A stretch of 64,000 bases of DNA from Streptomyces californicus (GTDB lineage: Bacteria; Actinomycetota; Actinomycetes; Streptomycetales; Streptomycetaceae), in assembly GCF_000717645.1 (NCBI RefSeq), contig NZ_JNZZ01000008.1, positions 1 to 64,000 on the forward strand. The letters are read 5' to 3'. The position numbers and the translations under genes are program-made. Positions 57,590 through 64,000 of this stretch are shown here, piece after piece (the first letter of the stretch is position 1; each line of letters begins with the position of its first letter). The notes under the pieces were generated by a model. It ran no database searches. It was not told where the DNA came from and worked only from the letters and a program-made list of their open reading frames with translations.

Positions 57590-59194
57590 ATGGCACCCGG
57601 TTCCGAAGCAAACGGCGGCGGAGTTTCGGATGGCACCGACTCCTGGGGCGTCGGCGGCGTCGTCGGTGACGGACGTTACCGGATGACCCACCGGCTCGGC
57701 CGGGGCGGCATGGCGGAGGTCTACGCGGCGGAGGACGTCCGGCTCGGGCGGACCGTCGCGGTGAAGCTGCTCCGCTCCGACCTGGCCGAGGACCCGGTCT
57801 CCAAGGCGCGCTTCACCCGCGAGGCACAGTCCGTCGCGGGCCTCAACCACCACGCGATCGTCGCCGTGTACGACTCCGGCGAGGACGTCGTGGGCGGTCA
57901 GACCGTCCCGTACATCGTGATGGAGCTGGTCGAGGGCCGCACCATCCGCGACCTGCTCCTGACCGCCGAGGCCCCGCCGCCCGAGCAGGCGCTGATCATC
58001 GTCTCGGGGGTGCTGGAAGCCCTCGCGTACTCGCACCAGCACGGCATCGTGCACCGCGACATCAAGCCCGCCAACGTGATCATCACGGACTCCGGCGCGG
58101 TCAAGGTGATGGACTTCGGCATCGCCCGCGCGCTGCACGGCGCGCAGTCGACGATGACCCAGACCGGCATGGTCATGGGCACCCCGCAGTACCTCTCCCC
58201 GGAGCAGGCGCTCGGCAAGGCCGTCGACCACCGCTCCGACCTGTACGCCACGGGCTGTCTCCTCTACGAACTGCTGGCGCTGCGGCCCCCGTTCACCGGC
58301 GAGACGCCGCTCTCGGTGGTCTACCAGCACGTCCAGGACATCCCGGTGCCGCCGTCCGAGGTCCTGGGCGCGGTGCCGCCGGAGCTGGACGGCATGGTGA
58401 TGCGCTCGCTGGCGAAGGACCCGGACGACCGGTTCCAGAGCGCCGAGGAGATGCGCGGCCTCGTCCAGTACAGCCTGCAGATGCTCCAGGTGCAGGGCGG
58501 CCACACGGGCACCTGGAACACGGGCCCGGTCGCGCTGCACGAGGGCGGCCGGACACCGCCGCACGGAATGGCCGGTTCCACCCAGGTGATGGGCGCGGGC
58601 CACCCGATGCACGGGGACACCTCGCAGAGCCCGATCCTGCCTCCGTACAACCCGGACGACGGGGGGTACGACGGCGGTGGCGGGCGCCCGTCCGGCGGGC
58701 GCGGGAAGATGTGGCTCTTCGTCCTGCTCGCGCTGGTCGCCATCGGCGCGGGCGTCGCCTTCGCCGTCAGCGCGGCGCGGGACGACGACGGCGGGGGCAA
58801 GAAGGGCCCGGCCACGCCGAGCACGTCGGTGAGCCAGTCCGAGGAGGAGCCCTCGGAGGAGCCGTCCGAGGAGGAGACCGACCAGTCGGAGGAGCCGAGC
58901 ACCTCCGGAGGCGGCCAGACGCAGCCGAACCCGCCGCCGTACACCCCGAACCCGAAGCCGACCCGGCCGACGTTCTCCCCGTCGCCGACCCAGACCGGTA
59001 CGGACCCGGGCACGTCGGACGGCAACACCAACGAGGGCGGCAGCGGCGAGCCCAGCGGCGAGCCGAGCGACCCGGCGACCAACCCCGGCACCCCGGGCGG
59101 CTCCGGCGACGACGGCGGGGCCAGCGGCGACGAGGCCGGCGGTACGGGGACGACCCCGGGCGGCGACGCGTCGGTCGGCGGCCTGACACCGTAA
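57590..59194 (+). CDS. Ser/Thr protein kinase with Ser/Glu-rich outer stalk
   Basis: 534 residues from the ATG at 57590. Kinase about 30-290: GRGGMAEVY loop, Lys59, HRDIKPAN at 155-162, MDFG with Asp175, STMTQTGMVMGTPQYLSPEQ. After a Gly-rich linker, one helix (MWLFVLLALVAIGAGVAFAV) precedes a low-complexity outer tail: VSQSEEEPSEEPSEEETDQS, then Pro/Thr-rich and Gly/Ser/Glu-rich repeats (GEPSGEPSDPATNPGTPGGS). No PASTA domain. Such stalks can be sugar-modified or span the wall. It is divergent from the kinase at 55624, so both may respond to one promoter-bound regulator. Confidence 0.9.
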   Translation: MAPGSEANGGGVSDGTDSWGVGGVVGDGRYRMTHRLGRGGMAEVYAAEDVRLGRTVAVKLLRSDLAEDPVSKARFTREAQSVAGLNHHAIVAVYDSGEDVVGGQTVPYIVMELVEGRTIRDLLLTAEAPPPEQALIIVSGVLEALAYSHQHGIVHRDIKPANVIITDSGAVKVMDFGIARALHGAQSTMTQTGMVMGTPQYLSPEQALGKAVDHRSDLYATGCLLYELLALRPPFTGETPLSVVYQHVQDIPVPPSEVLGAVPPELDGMVMRSLAKDPDDRFQSAEEMRGLVQYSLQMLQVQGGHTGTWNTGPVALHEGGRTPPHGMAGSTQVMGAGHPMHGDTSQSPILPPYNPDDGGYDGGGGRPSGGRGKMWLFVLLALVAIGAGVAFAVSAARDDDGGGKKGPATPSTSVSQSEEEPSEEPSEEETDQSEEPSTSGGGQTQPNPPPYTPNPKPTRPTFSPSPTQTGTDPGTSDGNTNEGGSGEPSGEPSDPATNPGTPGGSGDDGGASGDEAGGTGTTPGGDASVGGLTP

Positions 59195-59197
59195 GGA

Positions 59198-59267
59198 CAT
59201 CGGCGGAAGGGCGTCGGCGGAAGGGCATCGACGGAAAGGCGTCGGTGCAACGGCGTCGGGTGGAACC
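59198..59267. repeat. Degenerate 14-bp tandem repeat after the kinase stop
   Basis: Five units of cgtcggcggaaggg type at 59198, 59212, 59226, 59240 and 59254, diverging along the array, starting 4 bp after the stop codon of the kinase. Confidence 0.85.
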
Positions 59268-59564
59268 GCATCGTTCAGTTCTGCCGGATCGCCCGGACCG
59301 CCCGGACCACGGGGTTACCGGGCCGCCCGCCCCCCCCGGACTGCCCGGACCGCCCCGAGCCCGGCGCGCGCCACCACGGCGCACGCCGGGCTCATGCGTG
59401 AACGCACCCGGGCGCACGCGCGGCTCGCAGGTGATCGCCCGGACGCGCGGCCCGCACCCGCCCGCACCCCGCACCCTGCTCGCGGTCCGCACTCCGGGCA
59501 GCGCCGGGCCCGTACTCCGGGGGCGCCGCCCCTCGCGCCGGCCCCCACCCCGGCCCGCCGCCCG
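59268..59564. terminator. Spacer with hairpin 59357-59393
   Basis: GAGCCCGGCG (59357-59366) and CGCCGGGCTC (59384-59393) form a 10-bp stem that should stop both converging transcripts. The rest is low-complexity GC-rich DNA with no gene. Confidence 0.6.
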
Positions 59565-60641
59565 TCATTCCGTGAAGGCCGCGCACACCGCCTCGTACTC
59601 CCGCGTCCACCACACCGCCAGGGCCGACACCGCGGGAAACTGCGGGTCGGCCCTGCGGTCGTCGAGGCGGTAGCGCCACCGGAGTATCCAGAAGTCGTTG
59701 AGCCGCTCCCACCACACGCGGTGCACCGCCGCCGCCAGTTCCGCGGCCCCCGCCCCCGCCGCACGCCGGTACGCGCGGGCGTACGCCCGCACCTTCGCGA
59801 GGTCCAGCTCGCCCACCGGCCGTACGAAGAAGATCGCCGCGGCCCGGACCGCCTCCTCGGCGCGCGGCTGTACGTCCAGCCGGTCCCAGTCCACGATGGC
59901 GACCGGGTCGGCGCCCCGGTAGAGCAGGTTCAGCGGGTGGAAGTCACCGTGCACCCAGCCGGTGGCGGGCCCGTCCGGCGTGGGCGGGCGGCGGTGGGCG
60001 TGCCGTTCGAGCAGGGCGCGCCGCTCCACGAGCCGGTGGACCGCGAGTTCGTCGAAGGCGTCGCGCGGGGCGCCCCGGCCGTCCTGCCCGCGTGCGGCGT
60101 TCAGCAGGTCGTCGATCAGCGCGAAGGTGTCGGCGGCGTCCGGGCTGCGATGGCCGAGGGCCCGGCCGGACGGCGCACGCGGGCCGTCGCGCGGGGCCAT
60201 CACCTGTTCCAGGCCGGTGTGCACGGCGCCGAGGAGCGCCCCGAGTCGGCGCGACTGTGCGAGGGTGAGCTCGGCGCCGACCCGGTGGAGCCCGTCGACC
60301 CAGGGGTGCAGGGCGTAGCACCGCTCGCCGATCACCGTGACGGTCTCGCCCCGGGCGTCCGCCAGCGGCGGGACGACGGGCACGCCGAGCGACTTGAGGC
60401 GCTGGGTGGCGCGGTGCTGACGCACGATCGCGGCGCGTTCGCCGCTCGGATCGCCCAGGTGCTTCTTGTCGAGGTGGTGCTTGAGGAAGTAGGAGCCGCT
60501 CGTCGTGGAGACGCGGTATCCGTGGTTCAGCAGGCCCTTGGTGATCGGCTCGCAGGCGAGCGGCTCGCCCACGTCCGGATAACGGCGCAGCACCTCGCCG
60601 ACCGGGGGAACAGGCGGACAGGTGACATATGAGCGCGGCAC
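59565..60641 (-). CDS. Aminoglycoside phosphotransferase (APH) family protein
   Basis: 358 residues from the GTG at 60639-60641, with no ribosome site; TAACATTTGGTAA upstream fits a leaderless transcript. Kinase-like motifs: ITKGLLNHGYRVSTTSGSYF, LKHHLDKKHLGDPSGERAAI, ATGWVHGDFHPLNLLYRGAD with the catalytic HGDFHPLN and VAIVDWDRL equivalent of DFG. A helical C-terminus (YARAYRRAAGAGAAELAAAV, FWILRWRYRLDD) is typical of choline/homoserine-type kinases. The substrate is unknown; antibiotic resistance should not be assumed. Alone on its strand. Confidence 0.82.
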   Translation of the reverse strand: MPRSYVTCPPVPPVGEVLRRYPDVGEPLACEPITKGLLNHGYRVSTTSGSYFLKHHLDKKHLGDPSGERAAIVRQHRATQRLKSLGVPVVPPLADARGETVTVIGERCYALHPWVDGLHRVGAELTLAQSRRLGALLGAVHTGLEQVMAPRDGPRAPSGRALGHRSPDAADTFALIDDLLNAARGQDGRGAPRDAFDELAVHRLVERRALLERHAHRRPPTPDGPATGWVHGDFHPLNLLYRGADPVAIVDWDRLDVQPRAEEAVRAAAIFFVRPVGELDLAKVRAYARAYRRAAGAGAAELAAAVHRVWWERLNDFWILRWRYRLDDRRADPQFPAVSALAVWWTREYEAVCAAFTE

Positions 60642-60806
60642 TTACCAAATGTTAGATCACGCTGCGTGTCCGGTTCGCGGAGTTGCGGTCACGCCCTGCG
60701 GTGCGCTAAGGGCGGTGTGTGACGGGTCTCGGGCCCGGTCAGGGGCCGCCGGACACACCCGAGCGCGGGTCCTCGGCCGCCCGGCGCCCCGGTGCGCGGG
60801 CCGTGC

Positions 60807-61307
60807 TCAGAAGGTCAGCCGGTGTTCCGTCACGAAGTGCGGGTCGACCCGCAGAAACGCCGGCGCGTAGGGCTCCCCGTTCACGGAGGCGGGCATCGCG
60901 CCGAACAGCTCCTCCTGCTCGGGTCCGAGCCGCACGATCTCGGCGGGGCCGGTGAACTGCACCGACCACAGGTCGCCGCCCTCGCCGGACGGGTCGCCGC
61001 TGTAGTTGTCCGCCCCGTACGCGACGACGCTTCCGTCGCACGCCTCGTGGTGGCCGAAACCGCGGTGCATCCGCAGCAGGATCCGGCCGTCGCTGACGAC
61101 GTGCCGGGCCACCGCCAGGAAGGGCAGCGCCCGCATGCTGGTCGCGAGCCGGCCGTACGGAACCCGCCGCAGCAGCTCGATCGCGTCGGTGTGCTCGCCC
61201 GGCCCGGTCCCGGCGGCCCGCTTCACCGGGCGCTCGGTCCGCTCGATCGTGCCGGTCAGGGCCCGATGGCGGAGCGCCCCGGGCGCGGGGAGTTCGTCGA
61301 AGGACAT
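60807..61307 (-). CDS. PPOX-fold (pyridoxamine 5'-phosphate oxidase-like) protein
   Basis: 166 residues from the ATG at 61305-61307; GTG-region alternatives lie 9 bp upstream. Split-barrel flavin-type sequence: DAIELLRRVPYGRLATSMRA, LPFLAVARHVVSDGRILLRM, GFGHHEACDGSVVAYGADNY, GDLWSVQFTGPAEIVRLGPE, QEELFGAMPASVNGEPYAPA. The G-R-L-A motif and the FTGxAEIV strand are typical of F420/FMN-binding PPOX proteins. A cytosolic oxidoreductase or flavin/heme-binding role is likely; substrate unknown. Located beside the response regulator gene. Confidence 0.85.
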   Translation of the reverse strand: MSFDELPAPGALRHRALTGTIERTERPVKRAAGTGPGEHTDAIELLRRVPYGRLATSMRALPFLAVARHVVSDGRILLRMHRGFGHHEACDGSVVAYGADNYSGDPSGEGGDLWSVQFTGPAEIVRLGPEQEELFGAMPASVNGEPYAPAFLRVDPHFVTEHRLTF

Positions 61308-61424
61308 GGCCACCACTCTCTCCCGGCCGTAGGGGCCGCGTAAGAGTCGGGTGCCCCGGGTGGCGCGGGACCAAAGTCCCTCCGCGGGCCGGGGGTCGGC
61401 GGAGGCGTCCCGGCCCGTGCGGGC

Positions 61425-62084
61425 TCAGCGGCGTTCGGCCTGGAGCCGGGCGACGTACGCGGCGGCCTGCGACCGGCGCTCCATGCCCAGTTTCGACAGC
61501 AGGCTGGAGACGTAGTTCTTGATGGTCTTCTCGGCCAGGTGCAGCCGCTCGCCGATGACCCGGTTGGTCAGCCCCTCGCCGATCAGGTCCAGGATTTTGC
61601 GCTCCTGCTCGGTCAGGCCGGCCAGCTTGTCGTCCCCCTTGCCGCTGCCGCCGTCGCGCAGCCGCTGGAGGACCCGGGCGGTCGCCACCGGGTCCAGCAG
61701 GGACTTCCCGGCCGCCACGTCCCGTACCGCGTTCAGCAGTTCACCGCCCCGGATCGCCTTCAGCACGTACCCCGACGCACCCGCCATGATCGCGTCGAAA
61801 AGCGCCTCGTCGTCGGCGAAAGAGGTGAGCATCAGGCATTTGATGTTCTCGTCCTGGGAACGGACCTCCCGGCACACCTCCACGCCGCTGCCGTCCGGCA
61901 GCCGTACGTCGAGCACCGCCACGTCGGGCCGGGTCGCCGGAATCCGCACCAGGGCGTCCGCCGCCGTACCGGCCTCCCCGACCACCTCGATGTCCGGTTC
62001 GGAGGCGAGCAGCTCATGGACGCCGCGCCGGACGACCTCGTGATCATCCAGCAGAAATACCGTGATTTTTCCTTCTTCGCGCAC
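61425..62084 (-). CDS. LuxR/NarL-type response regulator
   Basis: 219 residues from the GTG at 62082-62084. Receiver domain: VFLLDDHEVVRRGVHELLAS with the acidic pair Asp13/Asp14, phospho-Asp59 in AVLDVRLPDGSG, and Lys109 in GYVLKAIRGG. A C-terminal LuxR helix-turn-helix: LTEQERKILDLIGEGLTNRV, IGERLHLAEKTIKNYVSSLL, SKLGMERRSQAAAYVARLQA. Closest in type to DevR/DosR and LiaR. No sensor kinase gene is in the window, so it is an orphan here. It is divergent from the second bkd cluster, whose start region carries two palindromes. Confidence 0.92.
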   Translation of the reverse strand: MREEGKITVFLLDDHEVVRRGVHELLASEPDIEVVGEAGTAADALVRIPATRPDVAVLDVRLPDGSGVEVCREVRSQDENIKCLMLTSFADDEALFDAIMAGASGYVLKAIRGGELLNAVRDVAAGKSLLDPVATARVLQRLRDGGSGKGDDKLAGLTEQERKILDLIGEGLTNRVIGERLHLAEKTIKNYVSSLLSKLGMERRSQAAAYVARLQAERR

Positions 62085-62221
62085 GATCGCAGTCTCACAT
62101 ACTCGCCTCCGCTCCGCTCTTCCCTGGGGCTGATCCGCGGGATAACGTGCCGTTGTTCCGGCGGCCTGCAAGGCTGTTTCCAGTGCCCTGACCAGCAGAG
62201 CTTCGCGATTTCTTCGATTTA

Positions 62222-62274
62222 CTTGGAAATCCAAGCAAAATCGCAGGTCAGATAGGGTTTCGCAGTTATGCGAA
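62222..62274. promoter_or_regulatory. Two palindromes between response regulator and bkdA
   Basis: CTTGGA-AA-TCCAAG (62222-62235) and TTCGCA-GTTA-TGCGAA (62259-62274) are perfect 6-bp inverted repeats in an AT-rich spot of the 349-bp spacer. TAGGGT at 62253-62258 between them could be a forward -10. They fit operators for dimeric regulators of the bkd promoter. Confidence 0.55.
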
Positions 62275-62433
62275 GCACTGGGTAACGTGCCTATGACAGG
62301 GCGCTCGCCGGGGCACCTGTCACGCCTGATCCCGGCCGGCCGGCACCCACCCCGTGCGCGTCAGTCGGATTCGGGCGAGCCGCACTGGTATCCCGGCAGA
62401 CCCCGGGGGCCGGACCGACGGAGGAGCACGCAC

Positions 62434-63594
62434 GTGACCGTGGAGAGCACTGCCGCCGCGCGTAAACCGCGACGCGCCAGTAAGCGGACCAGCGCCGCGA
62501 AGAAGCCGCAGAGTGCCGAGCCCCAGCTCGTACAGCTGCTCACGCCCGAGGGCGAGCGCGTCGAGCACCCGGACTACAGCATCGACCTGAGCGCCGACGA
62601 GCTGCGCGGCCTGTACCGGGACATGGTGCTCACCCGCCGTTTCGACGCCGAGGCGACCGCTCTCCAGCGCCAGGGCGAGCTGGGCCTGTGGGCCTCGCTG
62701 CTCGGCCAGGAGGCCGCGCAGATCGGCAGCGGCCGGGCCCTGCGCGACGACGACTACGTCTTCCCGACCTACCGCGAGCACGGGGTCGCCTGGTGCCGGG
62801 GCGTCGACCCGACCAACCTGCTCGGCATGTTCCGCGGCGTGAACCACGGCGGCTGGGACCCGAACAGCAACAACTTCCACCTGTACACGATCGTCATCGG
62901 CTCGCAGACGCTGCACGCCACCGGCTACGCCATGGGCGTCGCCAAGGACGGCGCGGACTCCGCCGTGATCGCGTACTTCGGCGACGGGGCCTCCAGCCAG
63001 GGGGACGTCGCCGAGTCGTTCACCTTCTCCGCGGTCTACAACGCGCCCGTCGTCTTCTTCTGCCAGAACAACCAGTGGGCGATCTCCGAGCCCACCGAGC
63101 GCCAGACCCGGGTGCCGCTCTACCAGCGCGCCCAGGGCTTCGGCTTCCCCGGCGTCCGCGTCGACGGCAACGACGTGCTGGCCTGTCTGGCCGTCACCCG
63201 CTCCGCGCTGGAGCGAGCCCGTCGCGGCGAGGGCCCGACCCTCGTCGAGGCGTTCACCTACCGCATGGGAGCGCACACCACCTCCGACGACCCGACGAAG
63301 TACCGGGCCGACGAGGAGCGGGCCGCCTGGGAGGCCAAGGACCCGATCCTGCGGCTGCGGGCCTACCTGGAGAAGGAGAAGTTCGCGGACGACGCCTTCT
63401 TCACCGCGCTGGACGCGGAGAGCGAGACCCTCGGCAAGCGCGTGCGCGAGGCGGTGCGCGCGATGCCCGACCCGGACCCGATGGCCCTGTTCGAGCACGG
63501 CTACGCCGACGGCAACTCTCTCGTGGACGAGGAGCGCGCCCAGTTCGCCGCCTACCAGGCATCGTTCGTCGACTCCGCCGAGGAGGGCAAGTAG
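62434..63594 (+). CDS. bkdA: Branched-chain 2-oxoacid dehydrogenase E1 alpha (second copy)
   Basis: 386 residues from the GTG at 62434 (GGAGGAG upstream). TPP motif: YFGDGASSQGDVAESFTFSA, VYNAPVVFFCQNNQWAISEP. Substrate region: RGVNHGGWDPNSNNFHLYTI and RGEGPTLVEAFTYRMGAHTT. The N-terminus has a basic tail (RKPRRASKRTSAAKKPQS) not found in bkdF. The family reaction is decarboxylation of Val/Leu/Ile-derived oxoacids. The two-cluster design matches S. avermitilis bkdABC/bkdFGH, where the clusters differ in importance for starter-unit supply; which is which is a guess by order and context. Confidence 0.92.
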   Translation: MTVESTAAARKPRRASKRTSAAKKPQSAEPQLVQLLTPEGERVEHPDYSIDLSADELRGLYRDMVLTRRFDAEATALQRQGELGLWASLLGQEAAQIGSGRALRDDDYVFPTYREHGVAWCRGVDPTNLLGMFRGVNHGGWDPNSNNFHLYTIVIGSQTLHATGYAMGVAKDGADSAVIAYFGDGASSQGDVAESFTFSAVYNAPVVFFCQNNQWAISEPTERQTRVPLYQRAQGFGFPGVRVDGNDVLACLAVTRSALERARRGEGPTLVEAFTYRMGAHTTSDDPTKYRADEERAAWEAKDPILRLRAYLEKEKFADDAFFTALDAESETLGKRVREAVRAMPDPDPMALFEHGYADGNSLVDEERAQFAAYQASFVDSAEEGK

Positions 63595-63596
63595 CC

Positions 63597-64000
63597 ATGG
63601 CCGTGGAAAAGATGTCCATCGCGAAAGCGCTCAACGAGTCGCTCCGCCTCGCCCTCGACAGCGACCCCAAGGTCCTCATCATGGGTGAGGACGTCGGCAA
63701 GCTCGGCGGTGTCTTCCGCATCACCGACGGGCTCCAGAAGGACTTCGGCGAGGAGCGGGTGATCGACACCCCGCTCGCGGAGTCCGGCATCGTCGGCACC
63801 GCGATCGGTCTGGCCCTGCGCGGCTACCGTCCCGTCGTCGAGATCCAGTTCGACGGCTTCGTCTTCCCCGCGTACGACCAGATCGTCACGCAGCTCGCCA
63901 AGATGCACGCCCGCGCGCTCGGCAAGGTCAAGCTGCCGGTCGTCGTGCGCATCCCGTACGGCGGCGGCATCGGCGCGGTCGAGCACCACAGCGAGTCCCC
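63597..64000 (+). CDS. bkdB: Branched-chain 2-oxoacid dehydrogenase E1 beta, partial
   Basis: The first 134 residues from the ATG at 63597, two bases after the bkdA stop, truncated by the window end. VEKMSIAKALNESLRLALDS, VLIMGEDVGKLGGVFRITDG, DTPLAESGIVGTAIGLALRG, PVVEIQFDGFVFPAYDQIVT, IPYGGGIGAVEHHSES match the E1 beta family and bkdG in this window. Confidence 0.92.
   Translation, partial: MAVEKMSIAKALNESLRLALDSDPKVLIMGEDVGKLGGVFRITDGLQKDFGEERVIDTPLAESGIVGTAIGLALRGYRPVVEIQFDGFVFPAYDQIVTQLAKMHARALGKVKLPVVVRIPYGGGIGAVEHHSES

Noticed and set aside
59565..60641. Aminoglycoside resistance gene
   Set aside because: The APH fold also covers many metabolic kinases; no resistance-specific motif or resistance neighbours are seen.

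Overview
The window is a high-GC actinobacterial chromosome segment whose gene content and order fit Streptomyces. Supporting features are the DLW-39/DUF6344 genes and tRNA-Ala, the ppiA-crgA-DUF881-class E sortase block, the fhaA-fhaB-PP2C-SEDS-pbpA-pknB signalling operon, two bkd clusters, GTG/TTG starts, likely leaderless genes and two exact Streptomyces-type parS sites. In Streptomyces this neighbourhood lies close to oriC and gyrBA, which should be just left of position 1.

Layout. 1-950: gene-poor left edge with a large inverted repeat, three DnaA boxes, a small membrane protein, and a 46-bp 3'-half of a tRNA-Ile gene that looks like the far att end of an integrated element. 957-8800: small conserved genes, a secreted membrane-anchored protein with tandem duplications at both ends, a Ser/Thr kinase with an HTH partner, tRNA-Ala, a TerD protein, and a 30-bp perfect hairpin. 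9100-15340: cyclophilin, a second DnaA-box cluster, crgA, and a forward run with three class E sortases around a pabA-type gene. 15501-23516: reverse operon for cell-wall and division signalling (two FHA proteins, PP2C phosphatase, SEDS protein, PBP, PASTA kinase).

23877-30000: tRNA-Leu, a gamma-butyrolactone-receptor-like TetR gene, a 19-bp minisatellite running into parS, DUF2252, a J-domain protein, a rhodanese and an acyl-CoA dehydrogenase. 30314-40290: phenylacetyl-CoA epoxidase genes paaABCDE, a DUF5819/HTTM membrane pair, an RNA methyltransferase, paaN, a TetR gene (PaaR candidate) and an Lrp gene. Two identical (inverted) palindromes and a third variant each lie within 50 bp of a consensus DnaA box. 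40539-49430: branched-chain 2-oxoacid dehydrogenase E1a/E1b/E2, MobA-like and MoeA-like genes, a K+ channel with a parS across its start, and a quinone oxidoreductase.

49501-55350: proteasome activator Bpa, an ABC exporter with its PadR regulator, and a secreted Pro-rich protein. 55624-59194: two divergent Ser/Thr kinases. 59565-62084: a phosphotransferase, a PPOX-fold protein and a LuxR-type response regulator. 62434-end: the start of a second bkd cluster, cut by the window edge. Overall this is a core, origin-proximal region carrying envelope growth control, four Ser/Thr kinases and acyl-CoA/aromatic catabolism. Its clearest unusual features are the DnaA-box/operator pairings, the parS contexts, the tRNA fragment and several tandem duplications.
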